Shown piece after piece: positions 1 to 3,942 of a stretch of 12,038 nucleotides of DNA (positions are counted from its first letter, which is position 1; the number at the start of each line of letters is the position of its first letter). The notes under the pieces are model-generated. The model made no database searches, was not told the origin of the DNA, and saw only the letters and a program-made list of their open reading frames with translations. This stretch comes from DAOTZU01 sp034433995 (lineage in GTDB: Bacteria > Chloroflexota > Anaerolineae > UBA1429). A program made the position numbers and the translations under genes. The stretch covers positions 1-12,038 of the forward strand of contig DAOTZU010000157.1 of assembly GCA_034433995.1 (NCBI GenBank), read 5' to 3'.

Positions 1-473
1 ATGACCACGGGTTTGGGGATCTCGCGGCCGTCGGGCAGGGTCACTTTGAGCCCCGCCTCCAGGGCGAGCTTGTCATCGATGGCCTTCCAGTTGAACTGGC
101 CGGGACCGGGGTTGACGGCCTCCCACAAAGCGAACTGGATGGAGCCGATGGGCCCCAGCTCGGGATTGAGCCTCTGGTAATCGGTGCCCCAGTCGAACAT
201 TTTGTAAATGATGGGCACCGGCGTGGGCAGCCCCGGCCGGAAGACGCCGGGCGCCACGACGGAGGTGGGCGTGGCGCCGGGGATCCCCAGGGTGGGCGAG
301 GCAGTGGCCGAGGGACTTGGGGTCGCCTGTGGGCCGGGGGTGGGGAGCGCCGGGGCCGGAACCGGGGTGGGGCGTGCCCACCAGGCGCAGCCCGCCAAAA
401 GGAGCATAACGCCCAAAGCGGCCAGCGCCCGCAGGCCCCAACCTTTCCCTGGGAACGATGCGTGGATGAACAT
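1..473 (-). CDS. Lipoprotein with glycosidase-like (clan GH-A type) N-terminus, partial
   Basis: This gene runs off the left edge; 157 codons are visible and none is a stop. The start ATG at 473 has an AAGGA motif eight bases upstream (482-486) and lies about 27 bases after a predicted transcription start. The protein opens with a lipoprotein signal: a long n-region, hydrophobic residues 16-26, then the lipobox L-A-G-C with Cys29 as the lipidation site. Residues 34-80 are a Pro/Thr/Ala/Ser-rich linker. From about residue 88 comes I-I-Y-K-M-F-D-W, then F-A-L-W-E-A-V-N-P-G-P-G-Q-F-N-W and A-I-D-D-K-L, which resembles the W-x-x-(V/I)-x-P-x-x-G-x-(F/Y)-x-W...D pattern at the first strands of GH42/GH5-like TIM barrels. 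Catalytic residues lie outside the window, so activity is inference. It is read divergently from the glycosyltransferase gene at 756. A minus-strand reading at 73-441 is an out-of-frame shadow of this gene. Confidence 0.82.
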   Translation of the reverse strand, partial: MFIHASFPGKGWGLRALAALGVMLLLAGCAWWARPTPVPAPALPTPGPQATPSPSATASPTLGIPGATPTSVVAPGVFRPGLPTPVPIIYKMFDWGTDYQRLNPELGPIGSIQFALWEAVNPGPGQFNWKAIDDKLALEAGLKVTLPDGREIPKPVV

Positions 474-506
474 GAGAGCTTTCCTTAGCGAAGCGAATTC
501 GCCGCG

Positions 507-535
507 AGTATACTTGAGGGCCTCAAGGCCGTCAA
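507..535 (-). promoter_or_regulatory. Sigma-70-type promoter of the lipoprotein gene
   Basis: On the minus strand there is TTGACG (530-535), a 17-base spacer, and TATACT (507-512). Both hexamers are five-of-six matches to the housekeeping consensus at ideal spacing. The predicted start is near 500, giving a short leader of about 27 bases that contains the AAGGA ribosome binding site at 482-486. Position relative to the gene start at 473 fits well. Confidence 0.8.
513..527. promoter_or_regulatory. Palindrome in promoter spacer, candidate operator
   Basis: CTTGAGG-g-CCTCAAG is a perfect 7+1+7 inverted repeat lying entirely between the -10 and -35 boxes of the promoter at 507-535. A dimeric repressor, or a MerR-type activator that acts on spacer DNA, commonly binds at such a place. 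No regulator gene is visible in the window, so the binding protein is unknown. Confidence 0.5.
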
Positions 536-559
536 TCCGCAGCGCCCCGCGGGGCCGCG

Positions 560-567
560 CCGCGTGC
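560..567. repeat. Imperfect 8-bp direct repeat, left flank of MITE-like element
   Basis: CCGCGTGC abuts the left terminal repeat of the element at 568-707. CCGCGCGC (708-715) abuts the right one. Seven of eight bases agree, as expected for a decayed target-site duplication, though the GC-rich flanks raise the chance of coincidence. Confidence 0.4.
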
Positions 568-707
568 GAGGGTGTCGAGAAAAGCGCCCGTCGGTTAGAA
601 ACCGATGTCTGGGGATGCCAAGCCCGCGGCGCGGGCTTGGCAAGCAGAGCCGTCGGATTCCATCCGACGGCGGGCAAGGCGTCCACGCGCCTTTTTTCAA
701 CACCCTC
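568..707. mobile_element. MITE-like element, 140 bp, with terminal inverted repeats
   Basis: The left end (568-584) reads GAGGGTGTCGAGAAAAG and the right end read inward on the minus strand (707 to 691) reads GAGGGTGTTGAAAAAAG: 15 of 17 bases agree and both differences are transitions. The interior is almost all hairpin: 589-607 (8 pairs with one G-T, loop AGA), 617-641 (perfect 12+1+12) and 649-671 (perfect 10-bp stem, loop TCC). The outer two hairpins share the core GTCGG-(A/T)-T...A-(A/T)-CCGA. There is no room for a transposase, so it would be a non-autonomous element. It sits between two divergent promoters, 32 bases from one and 11 bases from the other. I cannot name the parent insertion-sequence family. 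A structured RNA is an alternative reading of the hairpins, but does not explain the matched ends. Confidence 0.68.
678..697 (+). terminator. Terminator-like hairpin with T tract (+ strand)
   Basis: GGCGT-ccac-GCGCC is a 5-bp stem, extendable by two A-T pairs, followed directly by six Ts (692-697). The T tract is part of the right terminal repeat of the MITE-like element. No plus-strand gene ends here, so it may only block stray transcription entering the glycosyltransferase promoter, or end a small RNA made from the element. Confidence 0.4.
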
Positions 708-715
708 CCGCGCGC
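708..715. repeat. Imperfect 8-bp direct repeat, right flank of MITE-like element
   Basis: CCGCGCGC directly follows the right terminal repeat and matches CCGCGTGC at 560-567 in seven of eight bases. It is a candidate target-site duplication. Confidence 0.4.
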
Positions 716-718
716 CAG

Positions 719-746
719 TTGCGGCCCGGCCAGCTTGCGCTATAAT
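719..746 (+). promoter_or_regulatory. Promoter of the GT-C gene, predicted leaderless start
   Basis: TTGCGG (719-724), a 16-base spacer and a perfect TATAAT (741-746) precede the ATG at 756 by only nine bases. RNA synthesis normally begins 6-8 bases after the -10 box, which puts the first nucleotide at about 753-756, at or next to the start codon. No Shine-Dalgarno-like sequence occurs between TATAAT and ATG (CCGCCCAAG). The right end of the MITE-like element is 11 bases upstream of the -35 box. Confidence 0.72.
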
Positions 747-755
747 CCGCCCAAG

Positions 756-2294
756 ATGTTGCCGCTAGCCCTGCAAACCCAAAAACGTTTGCGCGCCCTC
801 GCGCCGCCCGTGGTCGCCGGGGCGCTGGCGTTCTGGCTCTATGCCGCCACCGCCGCGCCAGGCCTCACCTGGGCCCATGACGGCGCCGACGGCGGCGACT
901 TGATCGCCGCGGCCATGATCTGGGGCGTGCCCCATCCCAGCGGCTACCCCACCTATTGCCTCTTGGGACGGCTCTTTGCGTTGTTGCCCTTGGGGAACAT
1001 CGCCCGCCGCTTCAACCTCTTTTCGGCCGCGGCGGCGGCGGCCGGCGTGGCCCTCACCTGCGCCACGGCGCTGCATCTTTTGGACCGCGCCTCCATGCGC
1101 GCCACGTGGCGTAACGCCGCCATCGCCCTCTTGGCCGCTCTGGCATGCGCGGCGGGGCCCACGTTGTGGTCTCAAGGGACCATCGCCGAGGTCTATGCCT
1201 TGAATGCTGCCCTCTTTGCCCTTGGCCTCTATTGGGCCCTCTCCCAAGATTTCACCCGCCGCAGGCACTGGGCCGTGTTGGGCCTGGTCCTGGGCCTAGG
1301 TTTGGGCAACCACGTCACCTTGGCGCTGATGCTCCCCGGTCTGCTGCTCCTCCTTTGGCCCAAGCATAACCTGGTCCGTTTTTGGTCCCTGGCCGGGGGC
1401 TTGCTCTTGGGGTTGAGCGTCTACGCCTATCTCCCCCTGGCCGCGCAAGGGGATCCGCCAGTGAATTGGGGCGAACCACGCACCTTGCGCGGCTTCTGGT
1501 GGGTGGTCAGTGGCCAGCCCTATCGGGGCTATCTGCTGGGGTTGCCCCTGCGCTATTTGCCCCAACGGTTGGGGGCCTGGCTGCGGCTATGGAGCCAGCA
1601 GTACACCTGGTTGGGCTTGGCCTTGGCCCTCCTGGGGTTATGGTCGTGGAATGCCCAGCGCCGGCGACCTTGGTTCTGGGCCACGCTGGTGATGGCGGCG
1701 GCCCACGTGTTCCACGCCCTCACCTACGATACCACCGATTCCTACGTCTATCTCATCCCCACTTTTTTGCTCTCGGCGCTGTGGCTGGCCGAGGGGGCAC
1801 GGGTCACTCTGGATAGCCTCGCCGAGTTCGGCCACAAGCGGGCGAGGGCCTTGACCGCGGTGGGCTTGCTCGTCCTCTTGGCCTTGCCCCTCGGTTCGGT
1901 GCGGACCCACTATGCCGAGCTGGACCTGAGTACCGAGCAGACGGCCACCCAATGGGCCCAGGAGGTCTTGCAGCTCCTTCCGGAGGGCGCCCTCCTCATC
2001 ACCGGCGAAGACCGCCACACATTTACGTTGGATTATTTCCGCTGGGTGGAGGGGCAACGGCCCGACCTCATCGTGGTGGATGGAGAGCTTTTGCAGCAAC
2101 CTTGGTACGTGGCCCAGCTCACCCGGCGGCAGCCTGATCTCCTCGCCCCGGGCCCCGAACCCATCTTGGAGCGGCTGATCCTGGCCCAACTGGGCCGGCG
2201 CCCCATCTTTTTGGCCAGTGACCGCGCCGCGTTGCACGCGGATTATGTGATCCAGCCCCGCGGCCCCCTCTGGGAGCTCACCGGCCGGAGGTAG
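756..2294 (+). CDS. DUF2723 GT-C-fold integral membrane glycosyltransferase-like protein
   Basis: This 512-residue membrane protein has about ten hydrophobic segments and a hydrophilic C-terminal tail (about 385-512). It matches the DUF2723 family, related to protein O-mannosyltransferases, which use polyprenyl-phosphate sugars. Diagnostic parts are the first external loop H-D-G-A-D-G-G-D-L-I (41-50, with Asp42, Asp45 and Asp48), G-V-P-H-P-S-G-Y-P-T-Y (57-67), W-S-Q-G-T-I-A-E-V-Y-A-L-N (138-150), G-L-G-N-H (182-186) and D-T-T-D-S-Y (325-330). Acceptor and donor are unknown. The reading frame is open back to 564, but that stretch encodes MITE sequence and precedes the promoter; ATG 756 lies just after TATAAT and is followed by a basic n-region (K-R-L-R) and the first membrane segment. 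It converges on, and overlaps by 17 bases, the stalk-protein gene ending at 2278. Confidence 0.9.
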   Translation: MLPLALQTQKRLRALAPPVVAGALAFWLYAATAAPGLTWAHDGADGGDLIAAAMIWGVPHPSGYPTYCLLGRLFALLPLGNIARRFNLFSAAAAAAGVALTCATALHLLDRASMRATWRNAAIALLAALACAAGPTLWSQGTIAEVYALNAALFALGLYWALSQDFTRRRHWAVLGLVLGLGLGNHVTLALMLPGLLLLLWPKHNLVRFWSLAGGLLLGLSVYAYLPLAAQGDPPVNWGEPRTLRGFWWVVSGQPYRGYLLGLPLRYLPQRLGAWLRLWSQQYTWLGLALALLGLWSWNAQRRRPWFWATLVMAAAHVFHALTYDTTDSYVYLIPTFLLSALWLAEGARVTLDSLAEFGHKRARALTAVGLLVLLALPLGSVRTHYAELDLSTEQTATQWAQEVLQLLPEGALLITGEDRHTFTLDYFRWVEGQRPDLIVVDGELLQQPWYVAQLTRRQPDLLAPGPEPILERLILAQLGRRPIFLASDRAALHADYVIQPRGPLWELTGRR

Positions 2295-2709
2295 CGCCCC
2301 GGCGCCGCCGGAGGCTGTACCAGCCTGCGCCCAGCGCCAGGGTTAGCCCCAGCAACGCCCCCCACAACCACGGGGTATGGTCGGCCCCGGCCACAGGATA
2401 GCCGGTGATCCCGGCGGCTGCGGAGGTGGCCGTGGCCTTGGCCTGTTCCGTGGGCGCTGCTGTGAGTTGCGCCGCCGGCGGCTGGGTGGGCTGAGGCGTC
2501 GCCGTGGGCGGGATGGGCGTTGCCGTGGGTGGGACGGGTGTCGCCGTGGGCGGCTCGGCGGTGGGGCTGGGGGCCTTGGTGGGCGTGCGGGTGGGCACCG
2601 TCTGGCGCAGGTCGCGCTGGGTGGGCGAGGCCCACACGCCCGACGCAACGGCCAAAAGCCCCAACACCACCAGGCTGATCAGCGCCAGCCGCAAAAGGTA
2701 CGACTTCAT
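2278..2709 (-). CDS. Small exported Pro-Thr stalk protein with sortase-like C-terminal signal
   Basis: A 143-residue protein with three parts: a signal peptide (about 1-28, ending V-W-A-S), a Pro/Thr/Ala-rich stalk (38-97), and a C-terminal signal made of Y-P-V-A-G (104-108), a hydrophobic segment (114-131) and the basic tail R-R-R-R (134-137). This pentapeptide-membrane-Arg order is that of sortase (LPXTG-type) sorting signals, though the pentapeptide is not canonical; a simple C-terminal membrane anchor is the alternative. The start is ATG 2709, eight bases after GGGAGGAG; an in-frame TTG at 2727 would overlap that ribosome binding site. It is the last gene of the five-gene operon, 40 bases after the glycosidase-like gene. 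No function can be named beyond a likely surface stalk or anchor. Its stop lies inside the 3' end of the convergent GT-C gene. Confidence 0.78.
   Translation of the reverse strand: MKSYLLRLALISLVVLGLLAVASGVWASPTQRDLRQTVPTRTPTKAPSPTAEPPTATPVPPTATPIPPTATPQPTQPPAAQLTAAPTEQAKATATSAAAGITGYPVAGADHTPWLWGALLGLTLALGAGWYSLRRRRGATSGR
2491..2553 (-). repeat. Three tandem 21-bp units coding P-P-T-A-T-P-(V/I/Q)
   Basis: Inside the stalk gene three near-identical 21-base units encode residues 53-73. Units differ mainly at third codon positions and in the last residue. Such arrays can gain or lose units by slippage and change stalk length. Confidence 0.65.
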
Positions 2710-2749
2710 AGCACATGCTCCTCCCAATGGGGTTTTCTCCGGAACGCTT

Positions 2750-3907
2750 TCATTTGAGGACGATGGGGATGCCCAGGCGCTTGGTCTGCTGCTGATAGGC
2801 GATGAACCTGCGCCCGAAACGGGTCAACGTCTTGGTGCGATAATCGTAAAGGCTGCCGTTGAACCCTTGGGGGTTGGTGGCCTCATCCCAAAAGCTGCCG
2901 TTCAGGCTGAACCAGAGCCAGCGCTGCACAAGCCGGTTCTCGTCTTGGGGACAGCCGATCTCGGCGCTCTTGGCCTCCAGGAGCCAATCAAAAACCTGCA
3001 CCATGAACTGCTCGATCTTTTGGTCGCCGCGCTCCTGGCGCTCCTGTTCGCTGCCCCCTTCCACCAAAAAGATGGAGGGCTGGAGCACGCCCATCTCGGA
3101 GATGATGAGGGGCTTGTTCTGCTGGCCCTGGCGCTTCATCCACTCGCGGAAATCGGTCACCAACGTCTTGAAGATCTCTACGTTGGCACAATCGGCCAGG
3201 GAATACTCCCGCGGCAGGATCCCCTCGGCCTGGGGATCCAGCCCCACCGGCACCCCCGCGCCCGCCTTGGGGTTTCCCTCCACTCCCTCGATGAGGATCT
3301 GCATGTGGATGGTCCAGACGTCCACCTCCAGGGGCTCGCCGAACTGTTGCTGATGGCTCTCCATGGCCCGCTCCAGCCAGCGCAGGCGCAAGGGCGTGGG
3401 CTCCACCACGCCGCCGATGGCCACCTTGGCGGTATCATCCCAACCCTTGATGTGGAGATAGGCCTCGCGGTAGATGGCGGCATACTGGGCCGGCGTCAGG
3501 TTGCCCTGGTTGGGGCATTCGGGCTCGTTGCCGATGATCCAGGTGGCGCCGGGGTTCAGCAGCACCGCGTTGCGCACAGCGTCCCAATCGGGCGGCCAAT
3601 ACCGCACGTTCAGCACCTGGATATATTCCAGCGTCCCCGGCGCCATATCGGCAGGATAGGCCGGGTTCGCCGCAAAACTCCAGTCGGAATACCAGCCTAC
3701 CTGGAAGGGGGCCAGGTTGTACGCGCTCAGCGACTGGGGCACGGTGCCATGGTTCTCCGTCACATCGGTGACGAACCCGACCCCAAAGCGTTGCTGCCGC
3801 GTGTACAGCGGGCTGGATGAAGCGGTATCCCCTGGCACCCATAAGGCGCTCACCAAGAGTATGCACGGGACGATGAGCCAGAGCATATGACGCCGACGCA
3901 CTTTCAT
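2750..3907 (-). CDS. Exported TIM-barrel glycoside hydrolase-like protein
   Basis: A 385-residue protein with a basic start (M-K-V-R-R-R-H) and a hydrophobic signal segment (9-23, cleavage likely near 29-31). The body looks like a clan GH-A TIM barrel: W-I-I-G-N-E-P-E (123-130) at the position of the acid/base Glu (Glu128, after Asn127), V-W-T-I-H-M (197-202) as a central strand, and P-L-I-I-S-E-M-G (266-273) offering Glu271 as nucleophile. It resembles the loosely defined Asl1-like or GH-catalytic-core proteins but I cannot assign a family or substrate. The C-terminus L-G-I-P-I-V-L-K echoes the L-P-L-I-L-R tails of operon neighbours. ATG 3907 is preceded by AAAGGAGAGG, a strong ribosome binding site. 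It follows the second deacetylase-like gene by 35 bases. A shadow frame on the plus strand (2504-3820) is not coding. Confidence 0.8.
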   Translation of the reverse strand: MKVRRRHMLWLIVPCILLVSALWVPGDTASSSPLYTRQQRFGVGFVTDVTENHGTVPQSLSAYNLAPFQVGWYSDWSFAANPAYPADMAPGTLEYIQVLNVRYWPPDWDAVRNAVLLNPGATWIIGNEPECPNQGNLTPAQYAAIYREAYLHIKGWDDTAKVAIGGVVEPTPLRLRWLERAMESHQQQFGEPLEVDVWTIHMQILIEGVEGNPKAGAGVPVGLDPQAEGILPREYSLADCANVEIFKTLVTDFREWMKRQGQQNKPLIISEMGVLQPSIFLVEGGSEQERQERGDQKIEQFMVQVFDWLLEAKSAEIGCPQDENRLVQRWLWFSLNGSFWDEATNPQGFNGSLYDYRTKTLTRFGRRFIAYQQQTKRLGIPIVLK

Positions 3908-3924
3908 TTTGTTTCCTCTCCTTT

Positions 3925-3930
3925 ATTCTA
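3925..3930 (-). promoter_or_regulatory. Possible weak internal -10 box
   Basis: TAGAAT on the minus strand, just before the ribosome binding site of the glycosidase-like gene, matches five of six -10 bases. The -35 region 17 bases upstream (TGAGGC) is poor. It could give the last two genes some independent expression, but the evidence is thin. Confidence 0.22.
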
Positions 3931-3942
3931 GTTTGCCTGATC

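Noticed and set aside
564..755. N-terminal extension of the GT-C protein by 64 codons
   Set aside because: The extension would translate the MITE-like element and the promoter itself; TATAAT at 741-746 and the family's usual start fit ATG 756.
208..768. Plus-strand open frame over the lipoprotein gene and the MITE
   Set aside because: It runs through a minus-strand gene with lipobox, a promoter and an inverted-repeat element, and shows low-complexity sequence only.
2230..2340. Intrinsic terminator shared by the convergent genes
   Set aside because: GC-rich self-complementary stretches such as CCTCCGGC/GCCGGAGG occur, but none is followed by a T tract on either strand.
2470..2598. CRISPR-like array
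   Set aside because: The 21-base units are in frame and encode P-P-T-A-T-P repeats of a surface stalk; there are no unique spacers.
2504..3820. Plus-strand open frame of 438 codons
   Set aside because: It crosses two minus-strand genes and the space between them; the minus-strand frames have signal peptides, motifs and ribosome binding sites.
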